From: Calothrix sp. PCC 7716 | GTDB lineage: Bacteria; Cyanobacteriota; Cyanobacteriia; Cyanobacteriales; Nostocaceae | Length of the DNA stretch: 64,000 nucleotides | Direction: 5' to 3' | Assembly: GCF_019977735.1 (NCBI RefSeq) | Contig: NZ_AP025018.1 | Location: forward strand, 1,736,001-1,800,000 | Shown here: piece by piece, positions 34,149 to 43,147 of the stretch | How positions within the stretch are numbered: the first letter of the stretch is position 1 | How the letters are laid out: the number at the start of each line of letters is the position of its first letter | Made by a program: the position numbers and the translations under genes | Notes under the pieces: model-generated | Seen by the model: the letters and a program-made list of their open reading frames with translations, nothing else | What the model was told of the DNA's origin: nothing | Databases searched by the model: none

Positions 34149-36584
34149 ATGCAAGCGATGGTATTAACCAAGAACACTCTATCTCAATCCTCCATAGAAC
34201 AAGCTTTTATCCTTTGGTTTGATTCGGTTGGTATAAAAGATATTCCCTTGGTTGGTGGGAAAAATGCCTCATTGGGAGAGATGATTCAACAACTCAAACC
34301 TCAAGGTGTTAATGTTCCTAATGGTTTTGCTACTACCGCATACGCTTATCGATATTTCCTACAGTCCGCACAGTTAGAAGAGAAGCTTCGCAAGTTATTT
34401 CATGACCTTGATGTTGAAGATATTAATAATCTTAAACTTGTCGGTGCCGAAGCGCGCGCTTTATTAATGAATACTCCTTTTCCAGCAGATTTGGAGGATG
34501 CAATAAGCGGCGCCTATCAAAAGCTGTGTGAGCAGTACAATGAAAATACTGACGTTGCAGTGCGTTCTTCTGCAACTGCTGAAGATTTACCCGATGCTAG
34601 TTTTGCAGGACAGCAAGATACTTATCTGAATATTACGGGTATTGAAGCGGTTTTAAATGCGTGTCATCGCTGCTTTGCTTCCATATTTACTGACCGTGCA
34701 ATATCTTACCGTGAAGCTAAAAACTTTAACCATTTTGATATTGCCCTTGCTGTTGGAGTGCAAAAAATGGTGCGTTCTGACTTAGCGACATCGGGAGTAA
34801 TGTTTAGTATTGATACTGAAACGGGTTTTGAAAACACTGCACTTATTACTGCTGCTTATGGGTTAGGTGAAAATGTAGTGCAAGGAACCGTAAATCCCGA
34901 TGAGTATTATGTATTTAAGCCAACATTAAAAGACGGATTTCGACCCATTATAAATAAGAAGTTGGGTAGTAAAGCTTTGAAGATGGTTTACTCTGGGTCA
35001 ACAACTAATAATATTTCAGTATCTAATGAAGACCAAAATAGATATGCTCTTACGGATGATGAAATATTACAGTTAGCTTCGTGGGCATGTTTAATTGAAG
35101 ACCATTACTCAATTATAAACGGCGCCACAAGTCCAATGGACATTGAGTGGGCAAAAGACGGTATAACAAACCAGCTATTTATAGTGCAAGCACGTCCTGA
35201 AACCGTACAGTCACAGAAAAACCATGCAGTATTAAGAACATATAAGCTGTTAGGAGAAGAGAAAAATCTTTTGGTGACAGGTCGTGCAGTTGGGGAGATG
35301 ATTAATCGAGGTAAAGTTAGGGTCATTGTTGACACAGACAAAATTAATGAGTTTCAACCAGGTGAAGTACTCGTCACAGATAGAACTGACCCAGACTGGG
35401 AACCAATAATGAAGCGTGCGAGTGCTATTGTGACAAATTCGGGTGGAAGAGTATGTCACGCTGCAATTATTGCGCGGGAATTGGGAGTTCCGGCAATTGT
35501 TGGCTGTATTAATGCAACACAGGTGTTAGAAACTGGTCAAGAAGTAACTGTTTCTTGTGCAGAAGGTGAAGAAGGACGAGTTTACAGTGGGTTATTACCT
35601 TTTGAAGTTGAAGAAATACCCTTAGAGAATTTACCTCGTACTCGTACTAAAATTTTAATGAACGTTGGCAACCCACAGGAAGCGTTGAAATTATCAATGA
35701 TTCCTAACGATGGAGTGGGTTTAGCGCGCACTGAGTTTATTATTGCCAACCAAATTCAAACACACCCAATGGCTTTGCTACGTTACAACGAGTTAAAAGA
35801 CGAAGTTGCAAAAGCTAAAATAGCAGAAATGACGGCACAGTACGAAGATAAATCGCAGTATTTCGTTGATAAGCTAACACAAGGTGTCGCGACTATTGCA
35901 GCAGCATTTTATCCGAAACCTGTAATTGTCAGAATGTCAGATTTTAAGAGTAACGAATACGCTAATTTACTAGGTGGTAGACAATTTGAACCCAACGAAG
36001 AAAACCCAATGCTAGGATGGCGAGGCGCCGCGCGTTATTATGATGCAGGTTATCGCGATGCATTTGCGTTAGAATGTCGCGCTCTCAAAATTGCTCGTGA
36101 TTCTATGGGTTTAGTAAATTTGATACCAATGATACCCTTCTGCCGTACTCCATCAGAAGGACGTTTGGTAATTGAAGAAATGGCTAAAAATGGATTAAAG
36201 CAGGGTGATAAGGGTTTACAGATTTATGTAATGTGCGAATTGCCCAACAATGTCATTATGGCATCCGAGTTTGCCGAAGTTTTTGATGGATTCTCGATTG
36301 GTTCAAATGACCTAACACAGCTAACGTTAGGAATTGATAGAGATTCGTCATTAGTAGCTGCGTTATTTGACGAACGTAGCGAAGGTGTTAAACGAATGGT
36401 AAAAATGGCAATTCAAGCTGCAAAGCGCAAAAATCGTAAAATAGGTATTTGTGGACAGGCGCCTAGTGACTATCCAGAATTTGCCCAGTTTCTAGTCGAA
36501 GAAGGAATTGACACAATTAGCTTAAACCCTGACTCAGTTTTAAAAACAATGCTAGAAATCGCTAAAGTAGAAAATGGAAAGTAG
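34149..36584 (+). CDS. ppsA: Phosphoenolpyruvate synthase
   Basis: Converts pyruvate plus ATP and water to phosphoenolpyruvate, AMP and phosphate; gluconeogenic. 811 aa, normal length. N-terminal ATP-grasp domain (VGGKNASLGEM; RSSATAEDLPDASFAGQQDT), the swivelling phospho-His domain with His437 in GGRVCHAAIIARELGVPAIV, and the C-terminal PEP-utilising barrel (GVGLARTEFI; GSNDLTQLTLGIDRDSS; ICGQAPSDYPEF). A second ATG at 34158 has better spacing from AGGGGG (34142-34147) and may be the true start. Upstream 33921-34148 has no gene. Confidence 0.96.
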   Translation: MQAMVLTKNTLSQSSIEQAFILWFDSVGIKDIPLVGGKNASLGEMIQQLKPQGVNVPNGFATTAYAYRYFLQSAQLEEKLRKLFHDLDVEDINNLKLVGAEARALLMNTPFPADLEDAISGAYQKLCEQYNENTDVAVRSSATAEDLPDASFAGQQDTYLNITGIEAVLNACHRCFASIFTDRAISYREAKNFNHFDIALAVGVQKMVRSDLATSGVMFSIDTETGFENTALITAAYGLGENVVQGTVNPDEYYVFKPTLKDGFRPIINKKLGSKALKMVYSGSTTNNISVSNEDQNRYALTDDEILQLASWACLIEDHYSIINGATSPMDIEWAKDGITNQLFIVQARPETVQSQKNHAVLRTYKLLGEEKNLLVTGRAVGEMINRGKVRVIVDTDKINEFQPGEVLVTDRTDPDWEPIMKRASAIVTNSGGRVCHAAIIARELGVPAIVGCINATQVLETGQEVTVSCAEGEEGRVYSGLLPFEVEEIPLENLPRTRTKILMNVGNPQEALKLSMIPNDGVGLARTEFIIANQIQTHPMALLRYNELKDEVAKAKIAEMTAQYEDKSQYFVDKLTQGVATIAAAFYPKPVIVRMSDFKSNEYANLLGGRQFEPNEENPMLGWRGAARYYDAGYRDAFALECRALKIARDSMGLVNLIPMIPFCRTPSEGRLVIEEMAKNGLKQGDKGLQIYVMCELPNNVIMASEFAEVFDGFSIGSNDLTQLTLGIDRDSSLVAALFDERSEGVKRMVKMAIQAAKRKNRKIGICGQAPSDYPEFAQFLVEEGIDTISLNPDSVLKTMLEIAKVENGK

Positions 36585-36586
36585 AA

Positions 36587-36690
36587 AGTGCTGAGTGCTG
36601 AGTTCTGAGTAAAGAAGTTCAAAGCACTCAGCACTCATTACTCAGCACTCATTACTCAGCACTCAGCACTCATTACTCAGCACTCATTAC
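36587..36690. repeat. Heptamer STRR array between ppsA and PMT-family gene
   Basis: Starts with AGTGCTG units, then switches to the reverse complement as CACTCAGC and CACTCATTACTC units up to ten bases before the next start codon. Inverted halves can fold as a hairpin, as at 26498. Confidence 0.88.
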
Positions 36691-36699
36691 TTCTAACTC

Positions 36700-38223
36700 A
36701 TGAGTAAAAAATGGTTTCAAATAGGTTTGGTGAGTGTGTTTTTGCTATCACTCGCTTTACGGTTTTGGGGACTCGGAAGATTCAATACGCTTGTATTTGA
36801 TGAGGTTTACTACGCGAAGTTTGGTAATGATTATCTGATAGGTGTGCCGTTCTTCGATGGTCATCCGCCATTTGGTAAGTTAGTTATTGCTTTGGGTATT
36901 TGGATTGGTAAACATGTACCTTGGTGGCAAAGTGAAGTTAATGGTTTAGCGGGGTCGTTAATGTCTCCGCTTGCTTACCGTTGGATGAATGCTTTTACTG
37001 GTTCGTTTATTCCTTTACTTACTGCTGGTATCGCTTATCAACTTAGTCACCGTCGCAGTTTTGGTTTAATTGCTGGGTTATTTACCGCATTGGACGGTAT
37101 TTTTATTGTCGAAGCACGTTACGCTTTGATTAATCAATATATAGTTATCTGCGGTTTACTGGGTCATTTTTTGTTGCTTTTAGCACTTAATAAGAAAAAT
37201 CAACGGCGCCCCCCTGAACGTTTACTATATTTAGCATTAGCAGGTATAGCTTTTGGCACCTCAATTGCGACTAAATGGAATGGTTTATGGTACCTTTTGG
37301 GCGCCTATACTATGTGGGTTATCGCTTGGGGATTTGAGATATTACGCTCTAAAACAAGCAATAGCGAGACAGATGCAGAATATGCACATAAATTTAGCAA
37401 TAAAGCCTTTGGTAGTCAGACTGCAACTAAATATAGAGCAAAAGTTCTGCAAATATCTCCACTTCAAAACTTGACGCAGTTAAATCTTTTTCACGTTGGC
37501 ATATATTTGGGAATTATTCCCGTTATTATTTACAGTGTTATTTGGATTCCCCATTTATTACTTGACACCAAATACAACTTTATTGAGGTTCACAAACAAA
37601 TCTTAGGGTTCCACGGACGTATGGGTGGCAACAACGTGTCGGTTCACCCGTACTGTGCAGCTTGGTATAAGTGGCCACTTATGACTCGACCGATGGCGTA
37701 TTATTATCAGACTACCCAAAGTTTTCAAGACCCTTTACCTGTGTTTGGCCCACCGTTACCACAAGGTGCAGGCAAAGTTATTTATGATGTTCACGCAATG
37801 GGGAATCCGTTTTTGTGGTGGTTTGGGTTAGCGGCAATTATACTTTTATTTGGGATGCTTGTTTGGAAATTAGTGGCGCCTTCGTTACAAAAACAGCGCT
37901 TAGTAGTACCACAGCTAACTACCGATATTTGGATTGGTTTATACTTAGTAGTAAATTATTTAGTTAATTTAATGCCGTGGGTAAAGGTAACACGGTGTTT
38001 GTTTATTTACCACTATATGACGGGGGTAGTGTTTGCTTTTATGGCAATAGCTTGGGTTGTAGACCAATTACTTCGCAGTTATATAGCTACCCTGCGCGCG
38101 TTAGGTGTAACTATAACATTTGTAATTATCGGGGCTTTTATATTCTGGTTGCCATTATATCTAGGTTTACCACTCACGTCAGAAGCGTACAAATTACGAA
38201 TGTGGTTTAATTCCTGGATTTAA
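36700..38223 (+). CDS. PMT-family membrane glycosyltransferase
   Basis: 507 aa with about ten hydrophobic segments. The N-terminal region has the lumenal/periplasmic loop motif FDEVYYAKFGNDYL (acidic pair characteristic of GT39 protein-mannosyltransferase/phospholipid-carrier dependent enzymes) after a first membrane helix, and later FDGHPPFGKL and TKWNGLWYLLGAY. Family enzymes transfer sugars from a polyprenyl-phosphate carrier to acceptors on the outer face of the inner membrane. Acceptor unknown. The start ATG is immediately after the heptamer array and no classical ribosome binding site is visible. Confidence 0.88.
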   Translation: MSKKWFQIGLVSVFLLSLALRFWGLGRFNTLVFDEVYYAKFGNDYLIGVPFFDGHPPFGKLVIALGIWIGKHVPWWQSEVNGLAGSLMSPLAYRWMNAFTGSFIPLLTAGIAYQLSHRRSFGLIAGLFTALDGIFIVEARYALINQYIVICGLLGHFLLLLALNKKNQRRPPERLLYLALAGIAFGTSIATKWNGLWYLLGAYTMWVIAWGFEILRSKTSNSETDAEYAHKFSNKAFGSQTATKYRAKVLQISPLQNLTQLNLFHVGIYLGIIPVIIYSVIWIPHLLLDTKYNFIEVHKQILGFHGRMGGNNVSVHPYCAAWYKWPLMTRPMAYYYQTTQSFQDPLPVFGPPLPQGAGKVIYDVHAMGNPFLWWFGLAAIILLFGMLVWKLVAPSLQKQRLVVPQLTTDIWIGLYLVVNYLVNLMPWVKVTRCLFIYHYMTGVVFAFMAIAWVVDQLLRSYIATLRALGVTITFVIIGAFIFWLPLYLGLPLTSEAYKLRMWFNSWI

Positions 38224-38585
38224 TCTTGTGGCACAGGCATCCTGCCTGTGTAGTTAGTAATTATTTTTACCACAGAGACCACGAGAGTTCACAGAGAAGA
38301 GGAACATCGCGTCTCTACATTTACGTTATTTTTATCACTTCTTATCTTTTATACACATATATATATATTACTTAACAAAAGCGAGATTAGGTAAATTAGT
38401 ACATTTTACATTTATTATTCATCAGTGAATTTACTTGTTGTTAAAATCTTAAAGCGAGAAAATAAAAATAAGATTAATTTGTATCTTGGTAGGTTGGGTG
38501 GAGTAACGGAACCCAACAAATCGCGAGTATTTATGTTGGGTTCCGCAAAGCCTCCACCCAACCTACGTTTGGAGAGGGGACTATA
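38224..38585. repeat. Mosaic of dispersed repeats upstream of the phytochrome gene
   Basis: In order: a CTTGTGGCACAGGCATCC hairpin (38226), an ACCACAGAGACCACGAGAG segment related to 52150, a half copy of the GTAGAGACG element (38305), TA-rich DNA, and a large inverted repeat (38491-38564) with arms AGGTTGGGTGGAG and CTCCACCCAACCT plus inner CGGAACCCAACA / TGTTGGGTTCCG. No gene. The phytochrome promoter must lie here. Confidence 0.8.
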
Positions 38586-40889
38586 ATGATTAATGATACA
38601 AGTTTACAAAGCGTTGATTTGACGCATTTAAGAGAGGCGCCAATTCATTTCAATACTCAAATTCAGCCGCATGGTGTGCTGATTGTTTTACAAGAGCCTG
38701 AATTAAGCATATTACAGGTGAGTAGTAATGTATATACTCACTTTGGCGTAACTGAGTCAGATTTGTTAGAAGGAACGCTTTTTGATTTACTCGACCCTTT
38801 TCAGGTTGAGCAAATTCAAACTGGGTTGACAGCAGAAAGTCTTGATTATTTGAACCCAACGAAAATATGGGTGCGGAAAAGAGGTGATGATTATGCTGTA
38901 TTTGATGCTGTTTTTCATCGCACGTCGGAAGGTTTGCTGGTTTTAGAGTTAGAACCGACTTTTGCACACGAAAATATTCCGTTCTTAAGCTTTTATCATT
39001 TAGCGCGTACTTCCATCAATAGGCTTGAGTCTACTACTAATCTTCGCGATTTTTGCCAAATTATTGTGCAGGAAGTTAGAAAGATTACTGGGTTTGATAG
39101 GGTAATGCTATATAAGTTTGACCATGATGGACATGGTTCTGTCATTGGGGAAGAAAAGCTTAGTCATTTGGAGTCATATTTAGGGTTACATTATCCTGAG
39201 TCTGATATTCCTAAACCTGCACGTAAATTGTTTGCTTCAAATTGGATTCGTTTAATTCCTGATACTCACGCTGAACCCGTAGAAGTTGTACCTGCAATAA
39301 ATCCAATTACCGAGTCACCAGCAAATTTAACTAATTCGGTATTGAGAAGTGCTTCAAAATGTCATATCGAATATCTACATAATATGGGTGTCGGCGCCTC
39401 GATGACAATTTCTTTGATAAAAGACGGTCAGTTGTGGGGTCTTATTGCATGTCACCATCAAACACCGAAATATGTTTCTTACGAATTGCGTAAAGCTTGC
39501 GAGTTTTTAGGAAGGGTAATATTTTCGGAAATATCAGCGCACGAAGAAACTCAAGATTATGATTACCGAATGCAGCTTACACATATTCAATCGAAACTGG
39601 TTGAATATATGTCGCAATCAGAAAATTTTGTTGATGGTTTGGTACAGCATCAACCGAATTTACTAAATTTAGCTAACGCACAAGGTGCAGCAGTTTATTT
39701 TGGCGGAAAATACACGTTAATTGGTGAAACTCCCAAAGAAGAAGATTTAAATTATCTTATTCAATGGCTACAAGCGAACGTAAATGAAGATGTATTTTAT
39801 ACCAATTCGCTACCACAGCATTATCCAGATGCGGAAAAATACAAAAACGTTGCCAGTGGGTTACTAGCGATTCCGATTTCTAAACGTAATTATGTACTGT
39901 GGTTCCGTCCTGAAGTTATACAAACTGTAAATTGGGGTGGTGACCCAAATAATGCGTTTGAATTAAGTCAAGCAGAAGGAGATTTACGCATCAGTCCACG
40001 TAAATCGTTTGAATTGTGGAAACAAACGGTACGGTTGACTTCGTTACCTTGGCAGTTGGTTGAGGTAAAAGCAGCGTTGGAATTACGCAAAGGAATTGTT
40101 AATATTGTATTGCGGCAAGCTGATGAATTAGCTCAACTCGCGCGTGACTTGGAACTATCTAATGCTGAGTTGAAAAAGTTTGCTTATGTAGCTTCGCACG
40201 ATTTGCAAGAACCATTAAATCAAGTGGCAAATTATGTGCAGTTGTTAGAGATGCGCTATAGTAATGAACTTGATGAGGATGCGACTGAGTTTATTAATTA
40301 TGCCGTCGAAGGTGTTAGCTTAATGCAAACCTTAATCGATGATGTATTGGCATATTCTAAAGTTGATGTGCAAGCGGTTGAATTTGAATTAACAGATGCA
40401 AATACATCTTTAGAACGTGCGTTAACACATTTACGTCAGCGTACAGCAGAAACCAAGGCAATAATTACGCATGATGATTTGCCGACGGTTATGGCAGACC
40501 GCACCCAGTTAATGCAGTTGTTCCAGAATTTGGTTGGTAATGCCATTAAATTCCACAGTGACGAAACACCCAAAATTCACATTAGTACAACTAGACTTGA
40601 AGACGAGTGGTTATTCTCGGTGTATGATAACGGTATTGGGATTGATCCGAAATTCAGCGAACGTATCTTTGTAATTTTTCAGCGTCTACATACGCGCGAT
40701 GAGTATCCAGGTACGGGAATGGGACTAGCAATTTGCAAAAAAATCATAGAATGTCACCGAGGACGGATTTGGGTTGAGTCCAAACTTGGAGAAGGCGCCA
40801 CTTTTTACTTTACACTTCCGGTTGGAGGACAGCGTAGTGAGCGGAGAGGACGTAAAGTCCAGAACAATATTTTTGGTCGAGGACAATAA
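38586..40889 (+). CDS. Cyanobacterial phytochrome (Cph1 type) sensor histidine kinase
   Basis: 767 aa: PAS (about 15-125), GAF (about 145-320), PHY (about 335-510), HisKA and HATPase_c. The GAF domain has every chromophore landmark of Cph1 at the same numbering: Asp207 in PESDIP, Cys259 and His260 in SKCHIEYLHNMGV, and His290 in ACHHQ. The PHY tongue motif PRKSF is at 471-475. Phospho-acceptor is His538 (VASHDLQEPL) and the ATPase shows NAIKFH, DNGIGIDPKF and GTGMGLAIC. Cys259 implies covalent phycocyanobilin and red/far-red switching; biochemistry is inferred. The last residues overlap the next gene. Confidence 0.95.
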   Translation: MINDTSLQSVDLTHLREAPIHFNTQIQPHGVLIVLQEPELSILQVSSNVYTHFGVTESDLLEGTLFDLLDPFQVEQIQTGLTAESLDYLNPTKIWVRKRGDDYAVFDAVFHRTSEGLLVLELEPTFAHENIPFLSFYHLARTSINRLESTTNLRDFCQIIVQEVRKITGFDRVMLYKFDHDGHGSVIGEEKLSHLESYLGLHYPESDIPKPARKLFASNWIRLIPDTHAEPVEVVPAINPITESPANLTNSVLRSASKCHIEYLHNMGVGASMTISLIKDGQLWGLIACHHQTPKYVSYELRKACEFLGRVIFSEISAHEETQDYDYRMQLTHIQSKLVEYMSQSENFVDGLVQHQPNLLNLANAQGAAVYFGGKYTLIGETPKEEDLNYLIQWLQANVNEDVFYTNSLPQHYPDAEKYKNVASGLLAIPISKRNYVLWFRPEVIQTVNWGGDPNNAFELSQAEGDLRISPRKSFELWKQTVRLTSLPWQLVEVKAALELRKGIVNIVLRQADELAQLARDLELSNAELKKFAYVASHDLQEPLNQVANYVQLLEMRYSNELDEDATEFINYAVEGVSLMQTLIDDVLAYSKVDVQAVEFELTDANTSLERALTHLRQRTAETKAIITHDDLPTVMADRTQLMQLFQNLVGNAIKFHSDETPKIHISTTRLEDEWLFSVYDNGIGIDPKFSERIFVIFQRLHTRDEYPGTGMGLAICKKIIECHRGRIWVESKLGEGATFYFTLPVGGQRSERRGRKVQNNIFGRGQ

Positions 40890-41280
40890 AGCTGATATTC
40901 GTCTTATCCAAGAAGTATTGAAAAACAGCCTACTTCCTCACCAAGTAATCACTGCTCGTGATGGTGTCGATGCAATGGCGTATTTAAATCAGGAAGGTGA
41001 GTATAAAGATGCACTACGTCCAGATTTAATATTGCTCGATTTGAATTTGCCCAGAAAAGATGGACGTGAGGTACTAGCGGAGATTAAGACTGACCCCAAA
41101 TTACGTCGTATACCTGTGATAGTACTGACGACTTCGAGTAATGAGGAGGATATTTATCACAGCTACGATTTACACGTAAATTGCTACATTACTAAATCTC
41201 GCAATCTCAGCCAGCTTTTTCAAATTGTCAAAATAATTGAGGATTTTTGGTTGTCTGTGGTGACTTTGCCCCTTGAATAA
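40837..41280 (+). CDS. rcp1: Rcp1-type response regulator of the phytochrome
   Basis: A 147-aa receiver-only protein of the Rcp1 family: acidic pocket VEDNKAD, phospho-acceptor Asp68 in LILLDLNLPRKDG, Thr in LTTSSNEED and Lys120 in YITKSRN. The C-terminal sequence DLHVNCYITKSRNLSQLF and VVTLP is diagnostic of Rcp1, which accepts phosphate from Cph1. The GTG start at 40837 follows GGAGG at 40824-40828 by eight bases and overlaps the phytochrome gene by 53 bp in another frame, implying translational coupling. A longer frame from 40774 lacks such support. Confidence 0.93.
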   Translation: MSGEDVKSRTIFLVEDNKADIRLIQEVLKNSLLPHQVITARDGVDAMAYLNQEGEYKDALRPDLILLDLNLPRKDGREVLAEIKTDPKLRRIPVIVLTTSSNEEDIYHSYDLHVNCYITKSRNLSQLFQIVKIIEDFWLSVVTLPLE

Positions 41281-41290
41281 AACAAAATCT

Positions 41291-41340
41291 GGAGACGTGA
41301 TATATTCCCTGCGGGACACTACGTGAACACGTCTCTACAT
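41291..41340. repeat. GTAGAGACG-family element, imperfect
   Basis: GGAGACGTGATATATTCCCT through CACGTCTCTACAT: outer arms match the palindrome family but the loop contains an extra GGGACACTACGTGAAC insertion. A GTG within it could extend the next gene, but is unlikely to be used. Confidence 0.7.
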
Positions 41341-41349
41341 TTATTGCTT

Positions 41350-42537
41350 ATGGTTGAAAGCTTGGTCAAAATTTTGCTAATTGAAGACAACTTGGCAGAA
41401 GCTAGGTTGTTACAAGAGTTGCTGACTGGCGCCACACATAAATCTTCGGAGTTTTCGTTATTACATGTAAAACGTTTGGGAGATGGGTTACGCGAGTTAA
41501 GTCAATGTCAAATTACTGATATTAAATGTCCATTTGATGTAGTTTTACTCGATTTAACGCTTCCCGATAGCGATGGACTCGCTTCGCTCCCACCTTTGAT
41601 TAATTTGGCGCCAAGTTTACCAATTGTTGTGTTAACTAATACTAACGATGAAGAATTAGCTTTAGATGCGGTGCGACAAGGCGCCCAAGATTATTTAGTT
41701 AAGCGTCAAATAAACGGCGCCATGTTGTTACGTTCTTTGAGGTATGCTATCGAGCGGAAACATGCGCTAGAAAATTTACGTACAGTTAACCACACGTTAG
41801 AAATGCGTGTAGAAGAATATACTGCGGAATTAATTAAAAAACAAGAAATCAACGAGTTCAAAAGCGAATTTGTCTCAATGCTATCTCATGACATTCGCAA
41901 TCCACTTAATACAATCTTACTTGCCGCAGGATTACTACAAAACAACGAAGCTAGATTATCACCAGAGAAAAAGCACTTACACTTTCAGTTAATACGTTCT
42001 GCAATAAAAAATATGGCGCAGCTTTTAGACGAAGCGTCATTTATTGGTAAAGCTGATGCAGGAAAGGTTCATTGTGAATTAGACGAAATTAATTTAGAAA
42101 CATTTTGCCGTCAACTTATTCACGAAGCACATCTAACAATTAGTGAAAAACGCCTTAATGTTATATACGAAAGTAGTGGCGCCACCAGTACCGGGTTATG
42201 GGATGAAACTTTGCTCAGACATATTTTAGGTAATTTACTCAATAACGCAATTAAGTATTCGCACGAAGGTGGAGATATTCGTTTTCAGTTATTTAGCGAT
42301 ATACATCAGGTAACTTTTAAAATACAAGACTCTGGTATTGGTATACCACACGAAGATTTGCCTAAACTTTTTCATCCTTTCCACCGTGCAGAAAATGTTG
42401 GCGCCATACCAGGTACAGGGTTAGGATTATCAATAGTGAAAAAATGCGTTGATGCTCATGGTGGTAAAATATCAGTTTCAAGTCAAGTAGACATAGGTAC
42501 TACTTTTACTGTTATTTTGCCTTTAGTTTCTGAATAA
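41350..42537 (+). CDS. REC-histidine kinase (receiver-first hybrid kinase) in the phytochrome cluster
   Basis: 395 aa from the ATG at 41350. REC domain (about 5-130) with LLIEDNLAEA, phospho-acceptor Asp68 in VVLLDLTLPDSDG and a KRQINGAML helix end, a short coiled-coil linker, then HisKA with His180 in SMLSHDIRNPLNT and HATPase_c with NAIKYS, DSGIGIPHEDL and GTGLGLSIV. It lies 70 bp downstream of rcp1 on the same strand, so it could receive phosphate from the phytochrome kinase as an additional branch; that is inference from order. Confidence 0.88.
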   Translation: MVESLVKILLIEDNLAEARLLQELLTGATHKSSEFSLLHVKRLGDGLRELSQCQITDIKCPFDVVLLDLTLPDSDGLASLPPLINLAPSLPIVVLTNTNDEELALDAVRQGAQDYLVKRQINGAMLLRSLRYAIERKHALENLRTVNHTLEMRVEEYTAELIKKQEINEFKSEFVSMLSHDIRNPLNTILLAAGLLQNNEARLSPEKKHLHFQLIRSAIKNMAQLLDEASFIGKADAGKVHCELDEINLETFCRQLIHEAHLTISEKRLNVIYESSGATSTGLWDETLLRHILGNLLNNAIKYSHEGGDIRFQLFSDIHQVTFKIQDSGIGIPHEDLPKLFHPFHRAENVGAIPGTGLGLSIVKKCVDAHGGKISVSSQVDIGTTFTVILPLVSE

Positions 42538-42540
42538 TTA

Positions 42541-42637
42541 ATCTTGTGGAACAGTCTTGTGGAACAGGCATCCCTGCCTGTTATTCAATATTGTTTACTA
42601 ATTAAGAGGCGGGCAAAGATGCCCGCTCCACAAGATG
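42541..42637. repeat. Two opposed GGCATCC hairpin repeats
   Basis: CTTGTGGAACAGGCATCCC (about 42553) and the reversed form GGGCAAAGATGCCCGCTCCA (about 42610-42629) face each other around 30 bp of AT-rich DNA. The first carries a duplicated CTTGTGGAACAG start. Confidence 0.8.
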
Positions 42638-42652
42638 TTATTTAACTTGTAG

Positions 42653-42926
42653 CTAATCTTTCTTCTCCACTTGATGCAATAATTTCAAAATCTGTTGATA
42701 ACGCTTATTTGTTAACTCCTCTGTGTAAATAATTTTACCTGCATCATGTAAAGCAACGCCTAAGCGAACAAAATTGCATCTACTTTAATACCAATTTGTT
42801 CAATTTTATACAGTAATAAATCAGCAGCTTCTCCAACTAAACGTACATGGCGAATTAACTTTAAAGAGGCGCGAATCGCAGTTTTAATAATTCATAAGCA
42901 TCATTTACACTTCGAGCTTCTTTCAT
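42653..42926 (-). pseudogene. Broken HD-domain protein gene
   Basis: Starting MKEARSVNDAYELLK at 42926, the frame breaks in an A-run near 42880; the protein resumes one base out as TAIRASLKLIRHVRLVGEAA and LLLYKIEQIGIKVDA, breaks again near 42777, and resumes as NFVRLGVALHDAGKIIYTEE before a divergent tail and stop. The ALHDAGKI segment is the HD metal site of HD-type phosphohydrolases. Two single-base deletions account for the breaks, and the normal C-terminal portion is missing. It is a clear pseudogene. I recognise the sequence as a small cyanobacterial HD-domain family, with no named function. Confidence 0.8.
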
Positions 42927-43147
42927 AAAAATTCATCATTCTCATAGTCTCGCTTGACCGTAGCACAGGTGCCTAGCTTGTAGCACATTCTTACAAATTG
43001 CTGTACAATCATACTACTGGTATGCCAAATATATGCCTAAGCGTGGCTTTTAAAATTGCAGCCCATAAAATTTAATAACGTAGAATAAGCGCGCTGTATA
43101 GAAGCGTAGGAAATGTTAACCTTAAATTTTAAGTAAGAAGATTATAT

